Assembly (NCBI GenBank): GCA_963700865.1
Contig: CAVOZC010000005.1
Coordinates: forward strand, 34,993-98,992
DNA: 64,000 bases
DNA from: CAVOGJ01 sp963700865
Lineage (GTDB): Bacteria; Planctomycetota; Planctomycetia; Pirellulales; Pirellulaceae
Reading direction: 5' to 3'
Each line of letters starts with the position of its first letter. The first letter of the stretch is position 1. Shown one piece after another: positions 9,846 through 19,042 of the stretch. The translations under genes were made by a program, and so were the position numbers. The notes beneath the pieces were generated by a model that saw nothing but the letters and a program-made list of their open reading frames with translations, made no database searches and was not told the DNA's origin.

Positions 9846-12800
9846 GACTCGCCGACAACTGGACAACCCGACTGATCGTCAGTTCACAAGTTGAGGAAGT
9901 ACGTACCGTCGAGATCGCCAATATCAATCTGGACGAAAACCTGGCAACGATTGCAGCCGCAGAGGCGAATTACCAGCCCTTGGATGTGTGGCACGTCGAA
10001 TGCACGGGCACGATCTGTGTCGGACCGTCCGCCGAATGGCAAAGCACGCTGCACGTCGATAATTCGGAAGTCCGATTTCGCAATGCGCAGATTCACCTGC
10101 GAGCCACCGAGGCGGCTCGACAAGACGCCACCATCGCGCGTGCCGATGCCGACGAAACACGCACGGCCGCCCTCATCGACGCAACCGAGCAATACCGACA
10201 GGCGGCGAATGACGTGATTCATGAGACCACGGTGGCTCTCGCCGATCTGACATTCACTTTCCAGGTGGAAACGGCCGAGCTGCAGGATGATTTCAATCTC
10301 GCCTTAGCAAGTGCCGCCGCCAGCTACGCGACGGATCAGGACACGGCCACTGCCGGTCGCTTTCGCAGGGACATCGCCGCCGTCCAGCGTCTGAAGCGAG
10401 ATCAAGCCGACGTGCAGCGGATGTTCGACAATCAACTGGCACAAGCACATCAGTCGCACGAATGGTTGGTGGCCGAGGGCTATGTGAGCCGCGTCGTTGC
10501 TTGGAGCCAGCTGGTACCTGCCGCTTGGGGTGACTATCACATCGGTCTGGCGATGGCGGAACTTGAACACGTGGGGATGACGACCGCGGCTGCAACTCGC
10601 AAGATCGAACGCGGGGGCGACCTCCGCGTGGCGCGGGCGAATGACGAAGCCGGACTGGCACTCGTCTTTGCCAATGCCGTGTACGGCACGGAAGGTGCTT
10701 ACCATCAGCGCGCCGCGGCGATCGCGGAGGGCACCGTGCAAATTGCCGCGGATCAAAGCCTTGCGTCCTATGTGGAATCCCAGGCGGAAGCCGCCAGAGA
10801 CTATGACCGTGGTGTGGCTGAGGCAACGCTCGCGTACCGGCAGTCGGTTGTCGCCGAGGACGCGAATCGCGACCGGGCGTTGAATGAAGCGTTGACTGAC
10901 AAGGCACACCGCCTGGCGCGCGCCAATTACCAGTCCAAGATTGAACCGGAGACGGTCGACTTGGCCGAGCTCACACGACTTGCCAATGCCGCATATGTCA
11001 TCCTGGCGGCGCAGACGAATGCCGACCGCATTCTGATCATTGAACAGCAGCGAAAAGTCTGGAAAGAAACCGTGGCCGAGTTGCGGGTCACGTTGGTCGA
11101 GGCCATTGTGGCGGCTCAAGCAGAACGAGCCGAGCAGCTGCATGCCGAACGGACGACCGTGGCGGAAGCCGTGGCCGCCGGCACACGCATTTTCGGCAGA
11201 GCGCTGGCCGCTGCCGAATCCGACCGCAACATTGCCAGCACGCAAGCCGAAGCGGACGAGAACGTAGGCTCCGTCGCCAACCTGGCCCTCTATTCGTACG
11301 ACATCGCGGAGGCGGACGCCGCGCTTGCCACTCAGCAGTCCGTCGCGCGAAGCGACTATACGAACCGGCTGCACTCGGATCATTTCGCGGCCGCGGCCAG
11401 TGATTACGCCGCACAGCCCTCAGCCGACGCGGGGTTTTTCCTGGCGGTTGCCGCTGCCGATCGCACCCGAGCGATCGCGGAAGCCAATTCCGAATTGCTG
11501 CGCACGCAGGCGATCGGCCAGTGGCAAGTCGCAAATCAGCAGGCCATCAACGCGGCGGATATTGCTTTTGCCGAGCGATCCGCGGAAGTCAATCTTACGA
11601 CGGCCCGTTTGCAGGCGCGTCGGCACACGGCCCAAGCGGCCAGTTTGTCCGCGGCACTGGCCTCCCTTTATCTGCGGAACGAAATCGCCCAGGCGGATTT
11701 GGTCATCGGCAGCACCGCGGCTCAAGGAGCCGCCGACATCGCTTATGCCCGCGCCATCCAAGACCGGGAAGTGGCCCAGGCAGTAGCCGAATTTGCCTTT
11801 GTGGAACGCATTGTCCCAGCCTACCACGCCTATCACGCCACTTGCGGCAGCGACTACTGGTACTGGCAAGAAGACTGTCAGGCGACGGCGGACGAATACT
11901 CTGCCGAGTATGAGGCCGCCATTCGCGAACGGGACGAAGCTTTTCAGGCAGCCCGTGACGTGTTCGAAGACGTGATCTACGACATCGAATTCACCGAAGA
12001 CAACGATACTGCCAAATACCGTTACGACTTTATCGTGGCGACGGGCACGGCCCGTTCGTCGTTCGCGTTTTCGCAAGCGATCGCGATGGAAGCACAAGCC
12101 GAAGCCGAGTTCTCGCTCGGAGTTGCCTCGCTCGTGGCCCAGCAGCAAGCGGCTGCGGTGCACAACGATGCGCAACATGCCGCGGAATATCTGTTGGTGA
12201 GCGCCATCGGACAGCAGGACGTGGCCCATCAGCAACGATTGCTGGCGGCCAATAGCGAATATGGGACACAGCGTGGCTTGGCCGAAGCCGACTTGCAGAT
12301 CGCGCGGGCCGAGGGGCTGAGTAACAGCTGGCAGGCCCTTGCTACCGCCCATCCGACGAATGATGAATTGGGTTTCCAGGCCGCCCGCAGCCGAGCCTAC
12401 GCGACCTGGCTGCGCGAGATGAAACTGGACTACGTCATCTTCCAGTCAGCCGCACGGACGGCCCAATATCAATTCAATATCAGCCACGCCGTCACAACTG
12501 CCGAATACGCCTCGACCGTCGCCGCCATCGACTGGGACCACTCCGTATTACTCAGCGGGCAGGCTCAGCGGCGGGCCGTCCATGAGGCAATCGCCATCGG
12601 TGAATCGAGCATCGTCGCCGCGCGGAATCTGGGCACGCTGTTTGTCCACATGGCGGACGCCGATCAGGGGCAGGCCGCTCGCTATCTTCGCGCCGATACG
12701 ACCTACGAGGCGGAATATTTGCGGGTCCAAGAGCAGCTTGCCGCCGACAATGATTTTGGAGCTTACCTGGACGGCGGTGCCGAAGCTGACTCGCGCAGAC

Positions 12801-15800
12801 GAAAGGCGTTCGCTTACGCCGATGCGGCTTGGCGAGTCGACGTGGCCGAAGGAGAATTTCGGCTGAACCTGGCCGAGGCGGCTCGGCAACTTGACTTGTC
12901 CCTTCGCTTGGCTCTGGTTGCCAACTCCATCGACAGCGAACGTGCGGATGCGGATGCGGCACAGCAAAGGGCATTGGCCCGCGCCACCGCCGATCGGCGT
13001 TACCGGGCAGTGCAGCACGCCAACACGCGACGTGAGTCCCTGGCTCTGGCGAACGCGAATCTGTTGACAGCCAGTCGCAACGCGCAGGTGGCAGCCAGCG
13101 GGCAACTCGATGGCGAGTTGTCGATCCCCTGGTCTGACTATGCTTACCGGCGAGCGATTGCCGAGCAAGCCGCGTGGCAGGCGCGGAAAAATGACTTCCT
13201 CAACACGCAAGCCGAGATCAGTCAGGCCGAACTGGGATTCGCCACCCAGCGACTGGGCGCCTACCGGTTGGCCGCGGAAGAGATGGCGCTGATAAATTCC
13301 GTGGCGCAGCAACAGCTGGCCACCACGGCGACCGACAAGATCACGCAGGCCGCGGGCGAGCAAGTCGCATTTTCCGTGGCTATCGCTCAGCTCACCCATG
13401 AATACCGCACGCAGCTGACGCAACTGCAACTGACGCGAGACGTGAATATCGCCGATCTCGCGAGCAACCACTCGCTCGTGGAGCAGGAATTTGCGGATGC
13501 GAAGGATGCGCTCGAGCAAGCGACAAAAGACACAGACACACAGTTCCGCCGTACGCGGCGGGAGGAACTGGCACGAATCGGGCTGGAATTGACGAACGAG
13601 ACCGCCGCGTTGCAGGCCTGGCGGGGCAGCGGTCACACCCAGGCGCAAGCCCGCTTCGACCAGACGCTTGCCGCCGCCCAACTTAGTGCGGATGCCCAGT
13701 CAGGACTTGCCGCGACCCGCGCCGATCTGCAATTTGCCCAGACGACCAGTCAGGCGGCGGCGTTGGCCGACGAACTGGCTGGCTTGCCATCCAGCCCGTG
13801 GGTGGACCTGGCCGTCGCCGATTGGACGGCTCGTCAAGAGCAGGTGATCCAGCCGCTCGCGGAGTTGGGTCGTCAGCAGCAACGGGCCCTGGCCGAGGCC
13901 AGCAACGCGTACCACGTGATCGTTGGCACCGCGGCTCATAGCCAAGCCGAACTGGCGATTCAATTGAGGGCGACACTCGACCGCGTATCCGCGGCGAGCG
14001 ACTTGGCCCTCGTCACTGCGTACGTCGATGAGGAACGCGACTTGCCTGAGAATCTGGAACCCCCGACTCCTGATCTGGGAGTCGTGAGTCGATCCACCCA
14101 TACCTATGTCACGAACTATCCCGGCATCATCGACATTGAGAGCTATGCCCACGGATATTGGGGGGGGCTGTATTGGGGGGACACCTGGGGTGTCGGCCAC
14201 ACGTTCAACCCCGGTTGGTTGTGGTCCGGATTTGGACGCTACGACTACGGCTGGGGATTTGCCAATTTCACAAGCAACTACGGCTTTGGCGGCGACTGGT
14301 ACTCGTTCTGGAACTCGGGTGGGTTCACCAATACGCTGGCCTACCAGACCTACACGCCTTGGTCGTTCGGCAGCGGTAGCGGCTGGTGGACGGGCAACTA
14401 CACGCCCGCCCCGCTGGGACTGGATGCTGACTTCCGCATCGATCTGGCCGCGGAACTCGATCAGTACGGAACTTCGATCAACCAGCTGACGACCGGGGCC
14501 CTGGACCGCTTGGGGGTCGTCGTGCCGGGGGAAGACGGCCAACCGCCGCTGCTGGACGCCACGGCCCATTCGATCCAGCTGGGAGATACGCACACGGCGT
14601 TTGCCGCGTCGCGACCGGCCGATGTGCCCGCCTCGATCACCTTGGATGACTTTCTGGTGGATGATCAGCGGGGATCGTTTTCAGTGACCCACGAGGAACT
14701 CGACGCCCTCTCCCGCCCGGTCGTGCAAACGGCGACCGACGTGCTTCCCGCCGCGAACGAACCGACGGCAGCTGCCGATCTGCAACCGTACGATTTCGGA
14801 ATCAGGTTCGCGCTATTCAGGCAGGGCAATCTGATTTTCCTGCGGGAGCTCGAGGAAACGTTGGCATTAGGGACGGGCAACATGCCGGTCCCGGCCTACA
14901 GCCCGCGGAACGAGTATCTCGTCGGGCGACTCGATCAAGCCAGCGGTTGGGTCACATTGGAGACGGAATTCGGCGGCGGGCGGGCCACGTTGTCGGCCCT
15001 GGGCAAGGCGACGACGAGATGGAACTCGTCAAAGATGGAATCGATCCTCACAACGGTCTTGGGACCCGAGGGACTCGCCAGACAGCGGCCGCAAGTGCGC
15101 CAGTTGATCGACGGTGTCCGTAGTCCGTTCGAGATCAACCCGGGCGCCAGCTCGCTGGGCATTTTTCTGGGCGGCACGAACATGCATTTCTATGGGGTCG
15201 GCAACGTCGAAAAGATGTACCACATGTATCAGGGATCGAAGTTTTATTACGGCGGAGTTGGGAACGTCATCGATTCAAGATTCAGCCTGGGACCCGACGG
15301 TGGACCGGGTGAGACCATCGCAGGTGCCACGGCGTTGTTTGAGTTCGACTGGATTCTGGATCGGGCGGAGCGGGACGTCGTCGATTATTTCCAGGAATAC
15401 GGTGCCACGCGGCTGGACATTTATGGCTGGAGTCGCGGGGCGGCGGAGGCGATCGAGTTGGCTCGTCGCCTGGATGGCCGAGGTATCCACGTCAATTTCA
15501 TCGGAGCATATGACCCCGTGTATTCCGTGGGAGTGGCGGGACAGCAATCGTGGTACATCCAGCCGCCGACGAACGACGGCAAGCAGCGAAATTATGTGTC
15601 GGTGACGGTGTCCGACAACGTGGATGCAATCGCGGTCATCTACGCGATGAACGAGGTCCGCAGTTGGTTCCCGGCCACCCTGGTCTTTCCGGAGGGGAGT
15701 TCGACGGAGGTGATCCGCATCGGGTCGCCGGGGGCGCATGGTGAAGTCGGCGGACATTTCCAGAGCAACCTGATGGTCCAGCGGCTGAATCTGCACCAGA

Positions 15801-16048
15801 TGATCCACTATACGCCGGGCGGCAATGTGCTGTTTCAAAACCAGGCGTTGGAACCGCAGGTCGCGGCGATTTATAATTCAGTGTACACGACGTACGCCGC
15901 GCTGAGGGATGTGAAGGACATCACGTCGGAATTAGTTGATTTTTCACAGTCGAAGCAACGCGAATTACTGGGCAAACTTGAGCTCTCGCGACTATGTGAT
16001 CTCTCTTGCGAAGCAGTAAAATTGCGAAGTGGCAGCCTCGTCCACTAG
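9686..16048 (+). CDS. Giant protein C-part: coiled coil, aromatic linker, Tle1/DUF2235-like hydrolase
   Basis: About 2,120 codons without a break. Residues 1 to ~1460 are an alanine/glutamate/arginine-rich coiled coil with recurring 'AxAxADxxRxxAxxxA' texture. Residues ~1470-1575 are a low-complexity segment very rich in Gly, Tyr, Trp and Phe (GYWGGLYWGDTWG, GRYDYGWGFANF). The last ~330 residues match the DUF2235/Tle1 phospholipase-type alpha/beta-hydrolase layout: a GGTN motif near 15175, the nucleophile elbow YGWSRGAAEA near 15425, the Asp motif FIGAYDPVYSVG near 15500, and the His motif PGAHGEVGGH near 15730. Family members, including type VI secretion phospholipase effectors, use this Ser-Asp-His set to cleave lipids. 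The fusion to a giant adhesin-like stalk suggests a surface-delivered toxin or a lipid-processing enzyme. The substrate is inferred, not shown. Confidence 0.82.
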   Translation: MHAQRAETEAKSRAQKDRAKAIADAERDRAIAISDESREFRLGSSEQFVARDLRLADNWTTRLIVSSQVEEVRTVEIANINLDENLATIAAAEANYQPLDVWHVECTGTICVGPSAEWQSTLHVDNSEVRFRNAQIHLRATEAARQDATIARADADETRTAALIDATEQYRQAANDVIHETTVALADLTFTFQVETAELQDDFNLALASAAASYATDQDTATAGRFRRDIAAVQRLKRDQADVQRMFDNQLAQAHQSHEWLVAEGYVSRVVAWSQLVPAAWGDYHIGLAMAELEHVGMTTAAATRKIERGGDLRVARANDEAGLALVFANAVYGTEGAYHQRAAAIAEGTVQIAADQSLASYVESQAEAARDYDRGVAEATLAYRQSVVAEDANRDRALNEALTDKAHRLARANYQSKIEPETVDLAELTRLANAAYVILAAQTNADRILIIEQQRKVWKETVAELRVTLVEAIVAAQAERAEQLHAERTTVAEAVAAGTRIFGRALAAAESDRNIASTQAEADENVGSVANLALYSYDIAEADAALATQQSVARSDYTNRLHSDHFAAAASDYAAQPSADAGFFLAVAAADRTRAIAEANSELLRTQAIGQWQVANQQAINAADIAFAERSAEVNLTTARLQARRHTAQAASLSAALASLYLRNEIAQADLVIGSTAAQGAADIAYARAIQDREVAQAVAEFAFVERIVPAYHAYHATCGSDYWYWQEDCQATADEYSAEYEAAIRERDEAFQAARDVFEDVIYDIEFTEDNDTAKYRYDFIVATGTARSSFAFSQAIAMEAQAEAEFSLGVASLVAQQQAAAVHNDAQHAAEYLLVSAIGQQDVAHQQRLLAANSEYGTQRGLAEADLQIARAEGLSNSWQALATAHPTNDELGFQAARSRAYATWLREMKLDYVIFQSAARTAQYQFNISHAVTTAEYASTVAAIDWDHSVLLSGQAQRRAVHEAIAIGESSIVAARNLGTLFVHMADADQGQAARYLRADTTYEAEYLRVQEQLAADNDFGAYLDGGAEADSRRRKAFAYADAAWRVDVAEGEFRLNLAEAARQLDLSLRLALVANSIDSERADADAAQQRALARATADRRYRAVQHANTRRESLALANANLLTASRNAQVAASGQLDGELSIPWSDYAYRRAIAEQAAWQARKNDFLNTQAEISQAELGFATQRLGAYRLAAEEMALINSVAQQQLATTATDKITQAAGEQVAFSVAIAQLTHEYRTQLTQLQLTRDVNIADLASNHSLVEQEFADAKDALEQATKDTDTQFRRTRREELARIGLELTNETAALQAWRGSGHTQAQARFDQTLAAAQLSADAQSGLAATRADLQFAQTTSQAAALADELAGLPSSPWVDLAVADWTARQEQVIQPLAELGRQQQRALAEASNAYHVIVGTAAHSQAELAIQLRATLDRVSAASDLALVTAYVDEERDLPENLEPPTPDLGVVSRSTHTYVTNYPGIIDIESYAHGYWGGLYWGDTWGVGHTFNPGWLWSGFGRYDYGWGFANFTSNYGFGGDWYSFWNSGGFTNTLAYQTYTPWSFGSGSGWWTGNYTPAPLGLDADFRIDLAAELDQYGTSINQLTTGALDRLGVVVPGEDGQPPLLDATAHSIQLGDTHTAFAASRPADVPASITLDDFLVDDQRGSFSVTHEELDALSRPVVQTATDVLPAANEPTAAADLQPYDFGIRFALFRQGNLIFLRELEETLALGTGNMPVPAYSPRNEYLVGRLDQASGWVTLETEFGGGRATLSALGKATTRWNSSKMESILTTVLGPEGLARQRPQVRQLIDGVRSPFEINPGASSLGIFLGGTNMHFYGVGNVEKMYHMYQGSKFYYGGVGNVIDSRFSLGPDGGPGETIAGATALFEFDWILDRAERDVVDYFQEYGATRLDIYGWSRGAAEAIELARRLDGRGIHVNFIGAYDPVYSVGVAGQQSWYIQPPTNDGKQRNYVSVTVSDNVDAIAVIYAMNEVRSWFPATLVFPEGSSTEVIRIGSPGAHGEVGGHFQSNLMVQRLNLHQMIHYTPGGNVLFQNQALEPQVAAIYNSVYTTYAALRDVKDITSELVDFSQSKQRELLGKLELSRLCDLSCEAVKLRSGSLVH

Positions 16049-16182
16049 CGGCTCAGGCGAATACCGTCATAGTTGGCGGAAACCATTGGACCGATATAGC
16101 CCCAATGCGTTGTTTTTGTGGAGACTAAAATACGAGTTAAAATGGCGCTCTCGCAGTCGCAGGTATCAGGCGATTGCAACAA

Positions 16183-16928
16183 ATGGACGTTGTAAATTTG
16201 TACGATCTGATCCCCAACTTGGTGCTATCGATCAGCCCATGCTGGACTTTTTACAACGTGACATCTAAACTGGATGCAGAAAGGCATGTGGGACTCATCG
16301 GTGGTATCGACGGAAGGGTTTATTCGCGAGCCTATACGATCTATCGATGAGATCCTTTTGACGGAGGCTACCGAAATGAGCTTGTAAAATTAATTTACTC
16401 ACAACCTCGCTGGTTTTTGATAATGACGTTTTTGGATCGCTCGCATGCGGACTGCAAGCCAACATCGGGTTGCGGTTTACGAGAGGCTACGAGTTCTTTG
16501 CGAACGATGGCCGTCATTTCTCCGAATTGGGATTTATTTCGAGGCTCTTCTGAACTGGCGGTCCACTTTACGTCAAGTGGATGGGACAACGTGCTGTGCC
16601 TTCCGTCATTGACGGAAGAGGCTCCTTCACAGCACTTGTTGTTGACAAGCATGAGTATGGATTGGGATTCGACCTGTGCTCCGCCTCGCTTTACGGGCGA
16701 CACGAACCGAACGCGTCCTTTATGGCTATCGAAGCGGCAACTCGTCCAAATTGCTGTTTCAGGATGGGCAGCTAATGGTTCGGGCCAATTCTTTTGCACT
16801 GGATGATTCGTTTTCGTTGGCACTACTCCGGATGGCCCATTCGTCAAATTGGGGATGACTCGATCGGAGCTCATCAAGGCCTTTGGCCGACCAGTGCGAT
16901 GGGAAACGCGCACGCGTGGCGGGGTCTA
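16183..16928 (+). pseudogene. Decayed gene remnant(s) downstream of the giant protein
   Basis: Short protein-like stretches appear in changing frames with no single open frame: MDVVNLYDLIPNLVLS then GLIGGIDGRVYSRAYTIYR (from ATG 16183), DPFDGGYRNELVKLIYSQ (~16350), NDVFGSLACGLQANIGLRF (~16420), SFTALVVDKHEYGLGFDLC (~16620), KLLFQDGQLMVRANSFAL (~16745) and FVKLGMTRSELIKAFGRP (~16840). By eye the stretch is clearly less GC-rich than its neighbours, suggesting separate ancestry. It lies immediately 3' of the hydrolase-bearing gene, where a cognate immunity or accessory gene might sit, but no family is recognised. It could instead be one poorly sequenced small gene. Confidence 0.45.
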
Positions 16929-16982
16929 GTGCGGTCGGGATTCGGCAGCAAATAGAACCGCTGCTAATGAAGGGCACAACCG

Positions 16983-17007
16983 CGTTAGCCGCACGCGCTA
17001 GCGTCGG
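16983..17007 (+). repeat. Diverged REP-like sequence
   Basis: The sequence GTTAGCCGCACGCGCTAGCG shares the GTTAGCCGCA core with the inverted-repeat units that flank the transposase at 17381. It probably is an old or related REP-family unit. The match is short, so confidence is modest. Confidence 0.4.
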
Positions 17008-17213
17008 GCCTAGGCGAGGCAACGTTCACCCCGGATTTGCTTTCGAGACAGCAGGCAAAACGCTCGTGCCGACAATCTGTCGACTGCGCACCCTGGATCA
17101 TTTGCGAATCAACCGTGGGATGCGTGGCAACCCAAGTCATTCGCAGTGCGGGCCATCGCCCCCCCACAGGTGGAAACGGACGTCACGATCGCCCAATTGC
17201 GCGCTTCGCCGTC

Positions 17214-17325
<112 letters not shown>

Positions 17326-17335
17326 TCCACAACCA

Positions 17336-17361
17336 CGTACGCCTGCGGCTAACGGTTAAAC
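17336..17361 (+). repeat. REP-like unit, left copy
   Basis: A 26-bp unit ending in GGCTAACGGTTAAAC. It is an exact inverted copy of 18002-18027 and an exact direct copy of 18086-18111. It lies 19 bp before the transposase start, next to the likely ribosome-binding site AAGGAG (17366-17371). Confidence 0.85.
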
Positions 17362-17380
17362 TACGTAAGGAGATGTTGCC

Positions 17381-18007
17381 ATGGTCCACGGTTACCATGT
17401 CATCCTGCCGCACTATGGGTTCTGGCTGCCCAACGACCCGCGAGGCTCGTGGTCGCTGTTTGTGGCGAGTTGGGAAATCGCCCGGTTTGGAAAAACGACG
17501 CGGCATCTCGACCAGCGGACGCTGGCCCAACTATCCGCCGACGAACTGGCCCAGCGCGACGCGGCACGCAAGGCACTGCGGTATCCTCCCGTCTCGCTGA
17601 CCGGCGAGCAGGCTCTGTCGGTCGCCAACGGATTCCAACGACAGGCGGCGATAAGCGCGTATGCCCTCTGGGCCTGTTCGATTCTGCCAGAACATACGCA
17701 TCTGGTCATAGCTCGGCACAAATACAAAGTGGAGCAGATGGCCAACCTGCTAAAAGGCTCTGCCACTCGGCAATTGATCGAAGACGGCCGGCATCCATTG
17801 GCCCGATATGCGAAGACCGGCAAACGACCGCCCGGCATGTGGGCCAGACACCAATGGAAGGTCTATCTGGACAGCGATGAAGCGATCGAAAACGCCATCG
17901 CGTATGTGAATGACAACCCGGTGAAAGAAGGGAAACCTGCGCAAGCTTGGCGCTGGATCACCCCCTACGCCGGTCTCGACTCGGGCTGGACCAGCTACGA
18001 TGTTTAA
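17381..18007 (+). CDS. REP-associated tyrosine transposase (Y1_Tnp / RAYT)
   Basis: A 208-residue protein of the IS200-like Y1 transposase superfamily, single-strand endonucleases that cut REP hairpins through a tyrosine. The HUH motif is visible at about residues 105-113 as PEHTHLVIARH, preceded by the hydrophobic strand ALWACSIL. The C-terminal half has helices typical of the family (ENAIAYVNDNPVKEG), which in this family is the standard 'YIxxNPxKAG' block. ATG 17381 is preceded by AAGGAG. The TAA stop lies inside the inverted REP unit. RAYTs differ from classic IS200 enzymes by being flanked by inverted REPs, as here. It appears intact. The catalytic Tyr could be the one in VYLDSDEA or in IAYVND; I cannot decide. 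Confidence 0.85.
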   Translation: MVHGYHVILPHYGFWLPNDPRGSWSLFVASWEIARFGKTTRHLDQRTLAQLSADELAQRDAARKALRYPPVSLTGEQALSVANGFQRQAAISAYALWACSILPEHTHLVIARHKYKVEQMANLLKGSATRQLIEDGRHPLARYAKTGKRPPGMWARHQWKVYLDSDEAIENAIAYVNDNPVKEGKPAQAWRWITPYAGLDSGWTSYDV

Positions 18008-18027
18008 CCGTTAGCCGCAGGCGTACG
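18002..18027 (-). repeat. REP-like unit, inverted copy after the transposase
   Basis: The exact reverse complement of 17336-17361, starting GTTTAACCGTTAGCC. It overlaps the stop codon of the transposase gene. Together with the left copy it could fold into a long hairpin enclosing the gene. Confidence 0.85.
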
Positions 18028-18069
<42 letters not shown>

Positions 18070-18085
18070 GAGAGCTCCACAACCA

Positions 18086-18111
18086 CGTACGCCTGCGGCT
18101 AACGGTTAAAC
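18086..18111 (+). repeat. REP-like unit, third copy
   Basis: An exact direct copy of 17336-17361. It forms an inverted pair with 18002-18027 around the short GAGCAC array, i.e. a REPIN-like doublet with the array as spacer. Confidence 0.85.
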
Positions 18112-18387
18112 GAAAAGCTACCCCAAGGTACCGCGGAAGTCGCTGGGGCTGCCATCGGGCCGTCCCTCTTCGCGGTTCCATCGACGTTTGACCGTTCCCG
18201 GTCGTTCCTCGGGCCACACGCGAGCCCCTACGCAGCTAGGACGACCGTCAGACCCCCAACTCGGCAAGGCCCCGGGGTGCCTTGATTGGCCGTTTTGCGT
18301 GGGGTGCCTTCCGCCATCTTGCGGATTGTTTCTTGACAACCCTCTTTGCGGATCCCACGCTTGGTGTGTTTTTTCACTCGTTGATGG
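18112..18387. other. Intergenic stretch, no gene seen
   Basis: About 275 bases between the RAYT element and the next gene. No coding frame with family resemblance is visible. A TTGACA hexamer lies at 18333-18338 but no convincing -10 box follows at normal spacing, so no promoter is called. Confidence 0.4.
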
Positions 18388-18990
18388 ATGTTCGGCATGG
18401 CCACGCTTACTCCCGCTTCCTCGCTGGGGCCCGAACTACTAAGGTGTCGCCGGCGCAGCTATGCGGCCGTGCATTGGGAATTGAGCGGATGCTACGGCGT
18501 CCATCAGCTGATTCTGGTGCCAGCCATCGTGGGACTTTTCGGCGGCGGCGGTCTGTGCATGGTCATCGATAAGACCATTGGACTGGACGCGTTGGGACTC
18601 CCAGACATCGCCCCCCTTTTCTTGATGGTCACCGTGTTCATCGGGTTGCTGCTGTGGGAGTTTATGGAACCCGAGTCCAATCTGGTGTTGCACAAACATG
18701 GCTTCATCTACAAACGCAGGCGGATTCGCTTTTCCCAACTGCGACGCGTGCTCGTGGGCCAGGACACATCCTTCCTGGGCGAATTGGCAAGCGGCCTCCG
18801 CCTGCTGATGGCCTGGCATCCGGCCAGCAAGACGGTCGAGCGGTCGGCCAGCGGCACCGTCACTCTGAAACTTGACGGCAACGAGACCGTCGTGATGAAA
18901 AATGTGTTGTGGGAAAACGACGCGGACGACGCGCAGCGTTTTTTTGGTTTCATTCAACAAGAATATCCGGAAATCCGCTTTCAGTCATGA
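18388..18990 (+). CDS. Unknown membrane protein with two transmembrane segments
   Basis: A 200-residue protein not assigned to a named family. Two hydrophobic helices lie at about residues 38-62 (LILVPAIVGLFGGGGLCMVI) and 75-92 (APLFLMVTVFIGLLLWEF). The following domain has beta-type sequence (HGFIYKRRRIRFSQLRRVLV, GTVTLKLDGNETVVM), resembling the layout of small bacterial PH-like membrane proteins; this is inferred from the pattern only. ATG 18397 is an alternative start. The stop is 52 bases before the start of the next membrane gene on the same strand, so the two probably form a transcription unit. Confidence 0.65.
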   Translation: MFGMATLTPASSLGPELLRCRRRSYAAVHWELSGCYGVHQLILVPAIVGLFGGGGLCMVIDKTIGLDALGLPDIAPLFLMVTVFIGLLLWEFMEPESNLVLHKHGFIYKRRRIRFSQLRRVLVGQDTSFLGELASGLRLLMAWHPASKTVERSASGTVTLKLDGNETVVMKNVLWENDADDAQRFFGFIQQEYPEIRFQS

Positions 18991-19042
18991 GGCGGAACCA
19001 TTCACGATAGATTCTGAGGATCGCTGCTGGCGATGCGAAATC

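Noticed and set aside
18333..18338. TTGACA as a -35 promoter box before the 18388 gene
   Set aside because: No matching -10 hexamer follows at 16-18 bases.
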